Shown here: one piece after another, positions 55,271 to 64,000 of the stretch
Layout: each line of letters starts with the position of its first letter
Position numbering within the stretch: position 1 is the first letter of the stretch
Source: an uncultured Prochlorococcus sp.
GTDB lineage: Bacteria; Cyanobacteriota; Cyanobacteriia; PCC-6307; Cyanobiaceae
DNA length: 64,000 nt
NCBI GenBank assembly: GCA_902560875.1
Contig: CACENO010000005.1
Location: forward strand, 1 to 64,000
Reading direction: 5' to 3'
The notes under the pieces: generated by a model
The model's input: only the letters and a program-made list of their open reading frames with translations
What the model was told of the DNA's origin: nothing
Databases searched by the model: none
Translations under genes and position numbers: made by a program

Positions 55271-56940
55271 AACAAGCCCATTTAATTGGAAAGGTTGATG
55301 GACTCCGGCCGTCTCAGCAGCGACGTTTAGAAGCGCTTCTACATAAAAGACATCCAGAAAATTCCTGTGCAGATCAAGTCACTCTTGAGCGTCTTGCAGA
55401 AGAGTCGCTTGGCTTGCAGCTGCCTTTGCATATGATTATTGATAGTCGAGGTTTATGTCGGTTTATTTGTGTTGGTTCTTTAGAACAATCGGGTCAATTG
55501 ATATCACAACTAAAAGCTATGAGAAGAAGGAAGGCTAAAGATTGGCGACTAATTAGTTGTATTTTTAATTATGCAAAAAAAGATTTTTCTCATTTAAAAG
55601 AAGATTCAATTGTTGCTTTAGATCTTTCTCCAATATTTTGGTTATGTTTTTCTTCTCTTGAAGGTTCAAGTGGAGTGAGATTCGCATCCTTATGGACCAC
55701 TGACTCTAGTGCGGATAAGGGATGGGCACTTGTGAAATCAGATGATTTAGGTGCATTCTGCAAGGATAATAAGTTGATAAGCCCTTCAAGAAAATCTGAA
55801 TCTTTTGATTTAGAGCAGGATCAAGAACGTGTATTGCTATTAACCCTTACTTCTAAAGATGGAATAAATAATGATCGCAATTTAGCAGAATTAGAGGGTT
55901 TAGTTAGAAGTGCTGGTGCTTATCCAATAGCAGTCGCCAAACAAAGGCAAGGTGCATTTAATCCGCAAACAATTTGGGGTATCGGTAAGTTAAAAGAAGT
56001 GGCCTTAGAAGTTAGAAAAAAAGATGCTTCACTAGTAATTGCTGATAGAGAATTGAGTCCAACTCAAGCTAGGAATTTAGAGCATTATATATCTTGTCCA
56101 GTTATGGATAGGAGCGAATTGATTCTGGATATTTTTGCACAAAGAGCCTCTAGTGCTACTGGAAGACTGCAGGTTGAACTGGCGCAATTACGATATCGAA
56201 AGTCTAGGCTAATAGGACGTGGAAAAAGTCTTTCTCGCCAAGGGGGTGGGATAGGAACTCGGGGACCTGGAGAAACTCAATTAGAGAAAGACCGACGCAC
56301 TATTGTTCGCCGTATAGAACGATTAGTCAAAGATTTAAATGAGATTAAAAAACATCGCTCTCGTTTAAGAAAGCAAAGACAAAATCTTCCTCGTGTAGCA
56401 ATAGTTGGTTATACTAATGTAGGGAAATCTTCTTTGATTAATGCATTGTGTGGTTTAAGTTTGAAGAGCAAAGTGTTAGCTGAAAATAAGTTGTTTGCTA
56501 CTTTAGATCCAACTACCAGAAGATTAATTTTTCCCAAAAAGGGAGGAGCACCAAATGAATTATTGATTACTGACACGGTTGGTTTTATTCGTGAATTACC
56601 AGCTCCCTTAACTGAGGCGTTTAGAGCAACTCTTGAAGAAACGCTAGAGGCAGATGTTCTCTTGCTTTTAGTGGATCTTTCGAATCCTGATTGGGAATCT
56701 CAAATGAATATTGTGAATGATCTGCTTAATTCTCTGAATGTAAATTCAAAGCGTCTAGTAGTTGCGAATAAGATTGACTGTTGTGACAGTAGTTCCATAG
56801 AAGCAATCAGTAGGCTTAATAAGGAAGTGATTTATGTATCAGCTACTTCTGGAGTGGGCTTGCAAGGATTGAAGAACTGGCTTCAAGATCAGTTCTGGCC
56901 TTGTGATTTAAGACTTCAGTTAGAGCAAGGACATTATTAA
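55267..56940 (+). CDS. hflX: GTPase HflX
   Basis: A 557-residue ribosome-associated GTPase. An N-terminal extension of about 190 residues precedes the HflX core. LVRSAGAYPIAV near 215, GGGIGTRGPGETQLEKDRR near 325 are HflX-specific. The G motifs are VGYTNVGKSS near 382 (G1), DTVGFIRELP near 437 (G3) and NKID near 503 (G4). It rescues or disassembles stalled ribosomes after stress. The start is TTG at 55267 overlapping the upstream TGA. Confidence 0.94.
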   Translation: MKQAHLIGKVDGLRPSQQRRLEALLHKRHPENSCADQVTLERLAEESLGLQLPLHMIIDSRGLCRFICVGSLEQSGQLISQLKAMRRRKAKDWRLISCIFNYAKKDFSHLKEDSIVALDLSPIFWLCFSSLEGSSGVRFASLWTTDSSADKGWALVKSDDLGAFCKDNKLISPSRKSESFDLEQDQERVLLLTLTSKDGINNDRNLAELEGLVRSAGAYPIAVAKQRQGAFNPQTIWGIGKLKEVALEVRKKDASLVIADRELSPTQARNLEHYISCPVMDRSELILDIFAQRASSATGRLQVELAQLRYRKSRLIGRGKSLSRQGGGIGTRGPGETQLEKDRRTIVRRIERLVKDLNEIKKHRSRLRKQRQNLPRVAIVGYTNVGKSSLINALCGLSLKSKVLAENKLFATLDPTTRRLIFPKKGGAPNELLITDTVGFIRELPAPLTEAFRATLEETLEADVLLLLVDLSNPDWESQMNIVNDLLNSLNVNSKRLVVANKIDCCDSSSIEAISRLNKEVIYVSATSGVGLQGLKNWLQDQFWPCDLRLQLEQGHY

Positions 56941-56945
56941 TCAAT

Positions 56946-58766
56946 ATGAGTGAGCTCGGCATTGTTCTTCAAAACCCTCAAGCACTGATCACGCTTGGAA
57001 TTTTGTTTTTAGCTGTTGTTTTGTTTACTAGTAGTGCATTGGCTCCTGAACTTACAGGTTTATTGAGTCTTGCATTGTTAATGGCTAGTGGTGTGTTGAC
57101 TCCACAGCAAGCCTTAGCCGGTTTTGGGAGCCCTGCACTTATTACTTTGATGGGTTTGTTTGCAGTTTCAGCGGCATTGTTTAAAAGTGGGGCGTTAGAT
57201 CGGTTGCGAGAATTAATTGCTTCTGAACGTATCCGTAGTCCTCGGCGATTAATTGCCTTACTGGGTTTTGTTGTCGCTCCAATTTCCGGAGTGGTTCCTA
57301 ATACCCCTGTTGTTGCATCATTGCTTCCCGTTATAGAAGCCTGGTGCATTAAACGAAAACTTTCTCCTTCCAGGGTGTTGCTTCCGCTTTCGTTTGCGAC
57401 GGTATTGGGCGGAACATTAACTCTCTTGGGGAGTTCAGTGAATCTTCTTGTGAGTGATATTTCTGAGCAATTAGGTTATGGCTCTTTGGATTTGTTTAGC
57501 TTTACCGCAATTGGAGTGCCAATTTGGTTAGTTGGCACTTTTTATATGTTGCTAGTTCCGAAAGGATTGCTGCCAGATCGTGGACGCGATAATAATCAAC
57601 TCGTTAGCAATCTGGATCAGACTGGCTACTTTACTGAGGTCACTATTCCTTTAGATTCCAATTTAGTTGGACAATCTCTCCATAATAGTCGTTTGCAACG
57701 CCGGTTTGATGTTGATGTCTTAGAACTCCAAAGAGGCCAAGAAAGATTTTTTCCACCTTTGGCAGATCGAACTATTGAACCTTCGGATCGATTATTGCTT
57801 CGGGTTACTAGGGTAGATTTATTAAGATTGCAGCAAGAGCATACTGTTCAATTAGCTCAAAGAGATCCAAAGGCTACATATAAAAACTCTGATGACCTTT
57901 CTGGCGAAGGTCAAAAAACTGTAGAAGTTTTGCTTCCAGCGGGTTCAACTCTTGCAGGGGCTAGTTTACGCGAATTACGATTTCGTCAACGACACAATGC
58001 CACTGTTTTAGCTTTAAGGCGTGGTCAGCAAACAGTTCAAGAAAGGCTTGGTCAAGCAGTTTTAAGAGAAGGAGATGTGTTATTGCTACAAGCACCTCTT
58101 GATTCAATTCGAGGTTTGCAAGCAAGTAATGATTTACTTGTACTTGATCAATTAGAGAATGATCTCCCAACAGTTCGACGTAAACCAATAGCTATTGCAA
58201 TTGCTTTGTCGATGTTGATAGTACCCACTGTCACTTCTTTGCCTTTGGTTGCAGCTGTACTGTTAGCGGTTATTGCAATGGTTGTAGGTGGCTGTATTCG
58301 CCCAACTGAGGTTCAGCGTTCTATTCGCTTGGATGTAATTCTATTGTTGGGATCTCTTTCAAGCTTTAGCGTTGCAATGCAGGACACAGGTCTTGCAGAC
58401 TCTTTGGCAAGGATTTTGGAAGCAAGACTAGAAGGTTTGCCTACCTATACAGCTTTGTTAATGATTTTTTTAGCAACGACGATTTTGACTCAGGTTATTA
58501 GTAATGCAGCTTCTGTTGCCCTTTTTGTTCCTGTAGCAATTCAACTTTCTACAACTATGAATTTGCCCCCTACAGCTCTTTTAATAACAGTGCTTTTTGG
58601 AGCAAGTCAGTCTTTTTTAACTCCAATGGGTTACCAAACGAATTTGATGGTTTTTGGTCCAGGTCGATATCGCTTTTTTGACGTAACTAGATATGGGGTG
58701 GGATTAACTGTTTTAATGACTTTGATGGTGCCCGGTTTAATTCTTTGGCAATACGGAGCTTCCTGA
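56946..58766 (+). CDS. SLC13-family permease with two TrkA-C domains
   Basis: A 606-residue DASS/citrate-type anion:sodium transporter. About eleven membrane segments are split by a soluble middle (residues about 225-400) with two TrkA_C (RCK_C) domains, marked by PLDSNLVGQSLHNSRLQRRF and PAGSTLAGASLRELRFRQRH. ISGVVPNTPVVASLLPV near 115 and VISNAASVALFVPVAIQL near 520 are the two substrate-binding hairpins. It probably transports sulphate or another anion; substrate is not readable. It sits upstream of the ktr genes. Confidence 0.88.
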   Translation: MSELGIVLQNPQALITLGILFLAVVLFTSSALAPELTGLLSLALLMASGVLTPQQALAGFGSPALITLMGLFAVSAALFKSGALDRLRELIASERIRSPRRLIALLGFVVAPISGVVPNTPVVASLLPVIEAWCIKRKLSPSRVLLPLSFATVLGGTLTLLGSSVNLLVSDISEQLGYGSLDLFSFTAIGVPIWLVGTFYMLLVPKGLLPDRGRDNNQLVSNLDQTGYFTEVTIPLDSNLVGQSLHNSRLQRRFDVDVLELQRGQERFFPPLADRTIEPSDRLLLRVTRVDLLRLQQEHTVQLAQRDPKATYKNSDDLSGEGQKTVEVLLPAGSTLAGASLRELRFRQRHNATVLALRRGQQTVQERLGQAVLREGDVLLLQAPLDSIRGLQASNDLLVLDQLENDLPTVRRKPIAIAIALSMLIVPTVTSLPLVAAVLLAVIAMVVGGCIRPTEVQRSIRLDVILLLGSLSSFSVAMQDTGLADSLARILEARLEGLPTYTALLMIFLATTILTQVISNAASVALFVPVAIQLSTTMNLPPTALLITVLFGASQSFLTPMGYQTNLMVFGPGRYRFFDVTRYGVGLTVLMTLMVPGLILWQYGAS

Positions 58767-58863
58767 ATTCTTTGGCAATTATGTATATATTTAGGCAAGC
58801 TTTTTTGTTAATCCTAATCCTGTTTGATGTTTGATTTTTGGTTTATCAAAAAGGAATGATGTA

Positions 58864-60267
58864 GTGACATTCTCCAAAGCTGTTTCTCGCACTCAGGGAT
58901 GGTACCGACGTTTAACGGTTCCTCAGTTCACAGTTGTTACTGGTCTCTTGATGATTTTTTTAGGGACATTAATTCTGTCTACTCCGATTTGTTCAACTGC
59001 AAGGATAGGCCTTTGGGAAGCTCTATTCACTGCAACTTCGGCAATAACAGTAACTGGTTTGACGATTATTGATGTAGGAGAAGATTTGACGATTTTTGGA
59101 CAGATTGTTTTAGCAGTATTGCTACTGATTGGTGGTCTTGGCCTTATGGCTATTACGACTTTTTTGCAAGGTTTTGTAGTTAGTGGAACAGAGTTGAGAT
59201 GCAGGCTTGATAGAGGAAAAACTCTTGATGAATTCGGAGTAGGAGGAGTTGGTAGAACTTTTCGTGGAATTGCACTAACTGCTGCAGTCTTAATTCTTTT
59301 AGGTGCAGTTGTTCTGTATTGGTTTGGCTTTAATGAAATCCCTGATAGAGGAGATAGAGTATGGGCTTCTTTATTCCACAGCATTTCTGCATATAACAAT
59401 GCAGGATTTGGTCTTTGGTCAGATAGCTTGCAGACTTATAGAACTAATTGGGTCGTTAATGCTGTCATCATTGTTCTGATCATTCTTGGAGGATTAGGTT
59501 GGCGCGTTACTAGTGATCTATGGAGTAACCGTAACGATTTAAAGCGACGAAATTTGAGTCTCCATACACGTTTAGTCCTGAGGACAACCTTTGCTTTGAT
59601 TCTTCTTGGGACTATCGGGTTAATGATTACTGAATCTTTAGGGAATGGAGCTTTCTTTTCAGGAGTTGCTTGGTATGAGCGATTGATGACAGCCTTTTTT
59701 GAATCTATTAGTGCAAGGACCGCTGGATTTACAAATATTCCTTTATCGGTTGAAAATTTTTCCGATTCAGGTCTTTTGCTATTAATGACTTTAATGTTCA
59801 TTGGAGCTAGTCCTGGCGGTACAGGTGGCGGGATTAAAACGACCACTTTGGCTGCCCTAATGGCAGCAACCCGTTCTACATTGAGAGGACAGGAAGATGT
59901 TGTGATACGAAATAGGCAGATTTCTGACAAGGTTGTTTTGAAAGCTGTTGGGATAACAGTTGGGTCTCTTCTTTTTGTTTTATTAATGGCCCTCTCTTTA
60001 AGCCTTTCTACCAATTTAGGGGGAGCAGAGCCTTTCTCATTCTTAGAAATGCTTTTTACTTGTATCTCTGCTTTTGCCACAGTTGGATTTGATGTTGGTG
60101 TCACACAGCAACTGAATCACTTTGGCCAAATGGTTCTAGTTATTGGAATGTTTGTGGGAAGGCTTGGCATTTTGCTATTACTTAGTGCAATCTGGGAAGC
60201 ATTGAATAGAGATAGGCTGCAACATCACAATCGTATTGGTTACCCCAGAGAAGATCTTTATGTCTAA
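58864..60267 (+). CDS. ktrB: Ktr/Trk potassium transporter membrane subunit
   Basis: A roughly 467-residue TrkH/KtrB-type K+ channel-like transporter with four M1-P-M2 repeats. Selectivity-filter-like segments are TSAITVTGLTIIDVGED near 63, SAYNNAGFGLWSD near 180, SARTAGFTNIPL near 285 and SAFATVGFDVGVT near 405. The start is set at GTG 58864 because AAAGGA precedes it by about ten bases; the frame opens with a TTG at 58831. With the following RCK protein it forms a regulated potassium uptake system. Confidence 0.92.
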   Translation: MTFSKAVSRTQGWYRRLTVPQFTVVTGLLMIFLGTLILSTPICSTARIGLWEALFTATSAITVTGLTIIDVGEDLTIFGQIVLAVLLLIGGLGLMAITTFLQGFVVSGTELRCRLDRGKTLDEFGVGGVGRTFRGIALTAAVLILLGAVVLYWFGFNEIPDRGDRVWASLFHSISAYNNAGFGLWSDSLQTYRTNWVVNAVIIVLIILGGLGWRVTSDLWSNRNDLKRRNLSLHTRLVLRTTFALILLGTIGLMITESLGNGAFFSGVAWYERLMTAFFESISARTAGFTNIPLSVENFSDSGLLLLMTLMFIGASPGGTGGGIKTTTLAALMAATRSTLRGQEDVVIRNRQISDKVVLKAVGITVGSLLFVLLMALSLSLSTNLGGAEPFSFLEMLFTCISAFATVGFDVGVTQQLNHFGQMVLVIGMFVGRLGILLLLSAIWEALNRDRLQHHNRIGYPREDLYV

Positions 60268-60291
60268 ATTTAGGTTTGCTGAGGTAAAGCA

Positions 60292-60996
60292 ATGAGTGAT
60301 TGGTGGCAGTGGGCACCAAAAAAAGAAGCAGATCAGCTTGGATTTGCTGTTGTAGGTGTTGGTCGTTTTGGGACTGCGGTCTGTAGACAACTCATTGGAA
60401 ATGGAGCGGATGTCTTGGCTGTGGATTCTTCGGAAAGAGCTATTGATGACTTGCGTCAATTGGAACCATCCATTGAGGCGAGAGTAGTTGATTCAACTGA
60501 TGAGGAATCAATGAGAGCAGCTGGTGTGTTGGAAATGGGGACAGTTGTCGTTGGTATTAGTGAGCCAATTGAAGCAAGTATCACTACTACCTTGATTGCT
60601 AAAGATAGTGAGGGGAGCAAAGTTAGACAGGTTATTGCTAGAGCTACAAGTGACCTTCATGAGAAAATGTTAAAGAGGGTTGGAGCAGATCGTGTTGTTT
60701 TTCCTTCAAGGATGCAAGGGGAACGATTAGGGTTAGAGCTGATTCGGCCTAATTTGATTGAACGTCTTGAATTGGATGATCAGATAGGAATTGATGAAAT
60801 TAAGGTGCCTGCAATTTTTGTTGGTCGATCTCTGAGGGATCTGAATCTTCGTAAGAATTATTTGGTGAATGTATTAGCTGCAGGACCAACCAAAGGATTA
60901 ACTGTTAATCCACCTGCGTCATATGTCCTTAAAAAAAGTCATGTGTTAGTTGTGATGGGTTCAATGGAAGATCTACAGAAATTACCTCAAAGCTAG
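60292..60996 (+). CDS. ktrA: Ktr/Trk potassium transporter regulatory subunit (TrkA/KtrA)
   Basis: A 234-residue RCK protein. FAVVGVGRFGTAVCRQLIGNG near 18 is the NAD/ATP-binding Rossmann motif (first 20 residues shown in part), VDSTDEESMRAAGV near 65 is the second, and a C-terminal TrkA_C domain follows from about residue 150. It gates KtrB according to nucleotide. Start is ATG; 24 bases separate it from ktrB and five bases separate it from anmK. Confidence 0.93.
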   Translation: MSDWWQWAPKKEADQLGFAVVGVGRFGTAVCRQLIGNGADVLAVDSSERAIDDLRQLEPSIEARVVDSTDEESMRAAGVLEMGTVVVGISEPIEASITTTLIAKDSEGSKVRQVIARATSDLHEKMLKRVGADRVVFPSRMQGERLGLELIRPNLIERLELDDQIGIDEIKVPAIFVGRSLRDLNLRKNYLVNVLAAGPTKGLTVNPPASYVLKKSHVLVVMGSMEDLQKLPQS

Positions 60997-61000
60997 CTTT

Positions 61001-62140
61001 ATGTACGTACTGGGGCTTATGAGCGGTACCAGTGCTGATGGAGTTGAAGCGGTTTTAGCACAATTCATTGGTGACCCTAATAATCCCAAATGGAGCTTGG
61101 TGAACTCTGTTTCAATGCCTTATCCAGTTGCTTTGAGTGAGCAGATTATTAATGTTAGTCAAGGCTTGGAATTAAGTAGCCAAGAATGGTTAGAGCTTGC
61201 TGAAGCAATTACAGAGATTCATGCTGATGCAGCAAAAACTTGTGATCCTCAACGTCAATCCGAATTGGTTGGCTGTCATGGTCAAACTGTTTGGCATCGA
61301 CCATGTACTAGCAACAAACGAGGAGCAAGCTTGCAATTGCTGCAAGCTCCATTATTAGCCCAATTATTTAATCGGCCTGTTGTTCATGATTTTAGATCAG
61401 TAGATCTAGCTTTAGGAGGACATGGTGCACCTTTGGCTCCACTTTTGGATGCAGCACTATTTGGAAGAATCAACGGTTGGAGAGCAATCATTAACCTTGG
61501 TGGAATTTCTAATATCACATTGATTCCCCCAAATAGTGGCCCTGATCGTTGTGCTTCTGTTATGGGTTGGGATTGTGGACCTGCAAACACTCTTGTTGAT
61601 TTTGCAGTACTAAAAATGAGTAATGGGGCTTTGAGATTTGATCGAGATGGGCTTATTGCAGCTAGTGGGTCTCCTGATGAAGAGATTATCCAGCGATGGC
61701 TTAAAGAACCATTTTTTCAAAAGGCTCCCCCAAAGTCGACTGGGAGAGAAGAATTTGGGCTTGCAGATTTAGAAAGGCGTTTAAAAGAAATCTCAACATT
61801 TTCTAATGAAGATATGATTGCAACTTTGACAGCTTTCACTTCAGCTGTTATTGCCCAAGATCTAGATCATTTGAAATCTCTTGATTTAGTTAGACCAATT
61901 GAGTTGTTAGTGGCTGGTGGAGGTTGTCGAAATTTGACGATGCTCCGCGAACTTCAGAGAAGATGTCTAGGGATGAGAGTTTTAACTGTGAATGAATATG
62001 GCATTCCTATTGAATCTCGAGAAGCATTGTCCTTTGCATTATTGGCTTGGTGGCATTTGAGAGAGCATTTCGGTAATTCTCCTGTTATTACAGGGGCTAT
62101 TCGTGCTGGGATCCTTGGAATAAAGGTTAATCCTGCATAG
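61001..62140 (+). CDS. anmK: Anhydro-N-acetylmuramic acid kinase
   Basis: A 379-residue sugar kinase that converts 1,6-anhydro-MurNAc to MurNAc-6-phosphate in peptidoglycan recycling. LMSGTSADGVEAVLAQF near 6 is the family start, CHGQTVWHRP near 90, INLGGISNITLIPP near 165, GWDCGPANTLVD near 190 and LVAGGGCRNLTM near 305 are the others. Its presence argues for some murein recycling in this small genome. It is the last gene of the ktr run. Confidence 0.94.
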   Translation: MYVLGLMSGTSADGVEAVLAQFIGDPNNPKWSLVNSVSMPYPVALSEQIINVSQGLELSSQEWLELAEAITEIHADAAKTCDPQRQSELVGCHGQTVWHRPCTSNKRGASLQLLQAPLLAQLFNRPVVHDFRSVDLALGGHGAPLAPLLDAALFGRINGWRAIINLGGISNITLIPPNSGPDRCASVMGWDCGPANTLVDFAVLKMSNGALRFDRDGLIAASGSPDEEIIQRWLKEPFFQKAPPKSTGREEFGLADLERRLKEISTFSNEDMIATLTAFTSAVIAQDLDHLKSLDLVRPIELLVAGGGCRNLTMLRELQRRCLGMRVLTVNEYGIPIESREALSFALLAWWHLREHFGNSPVITGAIRAGILGIKVNPA

Positions 62141-62180
62141 TTTCTCCTAATATTTTTTTAAAAACAAAGCATTTGCATTT

Positions 62181-62480
62181 TCAGGGTCTATGCAACTTAA
62201 AGCGTCTTGGGGCTCCTCGTAGACGTTTTAATTCTTGAGCTTCTAAAGCTGATCTAAACCCTTCCGTACTAGTTATTGGAGGAGTATCCGAATGAGCTGA
62301 AATGTGCAATTGCTCGAAACGCTCAATACCTTGTTGGATCAGCACTTTTGCCATGTTGCTGACTGTTCGGGATTCTTTTTCGGCCAAGGCTGATAGGCGA
62401 TCACATAACTCTTCAGGGAGTACTACTTGAACTCTTGGGGATTTTGGCTTCCCACTAGATGAGTTTTGACGTGTTGCCAC
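62181..62480 (-). CDS. Ribbon-helix-helix (CopG/Arc-type) protein
   Basis: A 99-residue protein. The central RVQVVLPEELCDRLSALAEKE, then SRTVSNMAKVLIQQGIERFEQL, is a ribbon-helix-helix DNA-binding fold of the CopG/MetJ type. N and C termini are basic and probably flexible. No toxin partner is adjacent, so a stand-alone regulator is more likely than an antitoxin. Convergent to anmK with 40 bases between. Confidence 0.78.
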   Translation of the reverse strand: MATRQNSSSGKPKSPRVQVVLPEELCDRLSALAEKESRTVSNMAKVLIQQGIERFEQLHISAHSDTPPITSTEGFRSALEAQELKRLRGAPRRFKLHRP

Positions 62481-62683
62481 GACTCACAAAGAGTATTGGT
62501 TAATAAATAGTGTACAGAGGTGTGCAAGGATAGTATCCAGTACTAAGATTGTGTCATGCTTTTTCATAGCTTTAGGGCTATCTATTAAAAAGCTTTTTTG
62601 TGCCAGCTGATTTTGGATGGCATTGCACAACTTAAGTACAGGACGTTTTCATTCCTAGATCAAGTTATTAAAAGGAGTCTTCA

Positions 62684-63043
62684 ATGACTAAACCCACCCT
62701 TCCAGCTTCCAATCAGTTGCAGAGATCTCGCAAGGTTGGTTCGAAGTCGATTTCAGGTTCTAATGCGATGCGCAGACGGGCGCGACGCAAGAAAGACAAT
62801 AGTGATGTTTTGGTATCAGCAGTAATAAGTACTTCTTTATTGACTCATCTTCATCAAATTCTTCAAAGGGCCGAATACGGAGCCCTTCAAGAGGGAAAAA
62901 CGGCTACAGCTTCTAATTTTGCTCAATTACGCAAAGTCTTGTGTATGGATGCTCGTAGCATGAAGGATGCTTCAGCTATAGGAATGGGAGATGATGATTT
63001 GAATACTTTTAAGGATTCCAGCATTGCGACAAAAGCTGCTTAA
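62684..63043 (+). CDS. Conserved cyanobacterial hypothetical protein, basic N terminus
   Basis: A 119-residue protein. Residues about 13-42 are strongly basic (RSRKVGSKSISGSNAMRRRA, then RRKKDN), suggesting nucleic-acid contact. The rest is helical. AAAAGGAGTC precedes the ATG, a good Shine-Dalgarno. It looks like a real cyanobacterial protein but I cannot name it. Confidence 0.75.
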   Translation: MTKPTLPASNQLQRSRKVGSKSISGSNAMRRRARRKKDNSDVLVSAVISTSLLTHLHQILQRAEYGALQEGKTATASNFAQLRKVLCMDARSMKDASAIGMGDDDLNTFKDSSIATKAA

Positions 63044-63075
63044 TTGAATATTGTTTGACTAGTTAGGTTTTTTTT

Positions 63076-63306
63076 ATGGCTAGTAACGCTGCTGCACTTT
63101 ATAAACGTATTCAAGAAGATCCAGATCACAAACAATTATTGTTTCGTCAAGCGCTGCAGGATCCTCAGGGAGCCTTAAAAGCAATTTGTCAATTAGGTTC
63201 CAAACTTGGCTTGCCTGTTACTTCAGATGAGGTACAGGAGTATTTATCAGATGTTGATGATCCTGAAACGAAGAAATGGCTAATTAAAGCTCGTGGGGGG
63301 CTTTAG
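63076..63306 (+). CDS. Nif11-like protein without core peptide
   Basis: A 76-residue protein. The layout ALYKRIQEDPDHKQLLFRQAL, then QLGSKLGLPVTSDEVQEYLSD resembles the Nif11 domain (F-x-x-x-x-x-D-P-x-L-x-x-x-L, GF-x-x-T-x-x-E), the type used as leader in nitrile-hydratase and lanthipeptide precursors such as prochlorosins. There is no Cys-rich core after it, so it is a stand-alone Nif11. The ATG has no strong Shine-Dalgarno. It overlaps the convergent small gene by 23 bases. Confidence 0.7.
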   Translation: MASNAAALYKRIQEDPDHKQLLFRQALQDPQGALKAICQLGSKLGLPVTSDEVQEYLSDVDDPETKKWLIKARGGL

Positions 63307-63472
63307 TTTTTGTTTGGATTCCTTTGAGACTGTTTTCTTCAATTAAAGGTACATTTTTTGTGCCACGCCTTTCGTACCCACCTCCACCTGCCATGGTCCA
63401 AAAAAGCCAGTAGCTAGGTATGGCAAGACCTGCAGCTAAAGCCAGAGCAGTAATTTGTTCCAGTCTCAACAT
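63284..63472 (-). CDS. Small hypothetical membrane protein
   Basis: A 62-residue protein with an N-terminal hydrophobic helix (ITALALAAGLAIPSYWLFW), then a Gly-rich turn and a polar C terminus. It resembles conserved small cyanobacterial thylakoid or envelope proteins in form. Its C terminus overlaps the end of the Nif11-like gene convergently. The identity is unknown. Confidence 0.6.
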   Translation of the reverse strand: MLRLEQITALALAAGLAIPSYWLFWTMAGGGGYERRGTKNVPLIEENSLKGIQTKTKAPHEL

Positions 63473-63542
63473 GGTTGTTTATCGACAAAACTAGTTTGAG
63501 TTGCTCTAAACGAGATCATTGACATGAGGGTTTTTTTTACTA

Positions 63543-64000
63543 GTGCTGCGACTTGAGCGAGTTAGCAAAATGTACCCGACGGGTGAAGTCCTTAAGGACA
63601 TTACCTGGGAAGTTAAGCCTGGAGACAGGATTGGACTTGTTGGGGTTAATGGTGCAGGGAAATCAACTCAACTTAAAATAATCGCTGGTTTGGAAGAAGC
63701 CACTACAGGGAAGGTTGTCCGTAAAGGTGAGCCATGCATTGCATATCTACAGCAAGAATTTGATGTTGATTTAAGTCGTACTGTTAGAGAGGAGCTATTT
63801 CAAGCTTTTCATGGCGCTTCGATCATCCTAACCAAGTTGCATAAAGTCGAAAAGGCAATGGAGTCTGAACGTGCAATAACTGATAATGATTATTTAGCTG
63901 ATTTGATTAAACAATTGGGTACTCTTCAGGGTGAATTTGAGGCAATACATGGTTATGAATTGCAAGCACAAATTGATAAATTATTGCCTAAAATAGGCTT
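63543..64000 (+). CDS. ABC-F family ATPase, 5' part only
   Basis: The gene runs off the window end, so about 152 residues are seen. It starts at GTG 63543 with LRLERVSKMYPTGEVLKDIT. Walker A GLVGVNGAGKSTQLKIIAG is near residue 35, and EELFQAFHG and CIAYLQQEFD fit the first nucleotide-binding domain of ABC-F proteins, which act in translation and not transport. The rest, including the second domain, is outside. Confidence 0.88.
   Translation, partial: MLRLERVSKMYPTGEVLKDITWEVKPGDRIGLVGVNGAGKSTQLKIIAGLEEATTGKVVRKGEPCIAYLQQEFDVDLSRTVREELFQAFHGASIILTKLHKVEKAMESERAITDNDYLADLIKQLGTLQGEFEAIHGYELQAQIDKLLPKIG

Noticed and set aside
59436-60104. 222-codon antisense frame in ktrB
   Set aside because: It is a shadow of the strongly conserved KtrB frame; its proline/lysine-rich content is typical of antisense translation.
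63076-63306. Nif11 protein read as a lanthipeptide precursor
   Set aside because: There is no Cys/Ser/Thr-rich core after the leader-like part and no LanM gene in the window.

Overview
The window looks like a chromosome segment of a marine picocyanobacterium, most likely a low-GC Prochlorococcus. Support comes from the aerobic chlorophyll cyclase gene acsF, psbX, ycf66, a high-light-inducible protein gene, a permuted two-piece tmRNA gene with a picocyanobacterial-type tag, the cyanobacterial sufBCDS/sufR arrangement, a Nif11-like protein and many tight TTG/GTG-start operons. The strain cannot be named from the sequence alone.

Region 1 (1-12.7 kb) is an AT-rich cell-surface island. It holds two nonulosonic acid (sialic-acid-like) modules. 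One is a CMP-sugar synthetase followed by a 763-residue CBS-NeuB-SAF-TIM-barrel fusion. The other is a pseudaminic acid module: a six-gene minus-strand operon (pseB, pseC, pseF, a DUF218/YdcF-like gene, a metallo-beta-lactamase-fold gene and a GNAT gene) facing pseI. No pseG homologue is visible, and the two unexplained genes sit where it would be expected. A glycosyltransferase-like gene and a decayed DUF2172/DUF4910 aminopeptidase-like gene lie between the two modules.

Region 2 (13.0-14.9 kb) is a core patch: a small conserved protein, a 2Fe-2S ferredoxin and acsF. Region 3 (14.9-19.4 kb) is again island-like: decayed sequence, a frameshifted gene, a surface-carbohydrate gene and a second CMAH-like metallo-beta-lactamase protein. 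It ends at the tmRNA gene.

Region 4 (19.9-47.3 kb) is core genome: an RNA methyltransferase, envelope-type membrane proteins, SMC, a PRC-barrel protein, an LpxB-related protein, tRNA-Leu(GAG), accC, psbX, ycf66, two lipoprotein-like genes, an ABC transporter with hli, a HIT protein, peptide deformylase, an S9 peptidase, the sufBCDS operon and divergent sufR with two palindromes between them.

Region 5 (47.4-64 kb) is core genome: phosphoglucomutase, a RarA fusion, a phosphopantetheinyl transferase divergent from Bcp, coaX, cysH, then a plus-strand run of NDH-2, hflX, an SLC13 permease, ktrB, ktrA and anmK. It closes with a ribbon-helix-helix protein, small cyanobacterial proteins and the start of an ABC-F gene cut by the window edge.

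The most interesting material is the surface island, especially the missing PseG step, the two Rieske-less CMAH-like proteins and the four-domain NeuB fusion.
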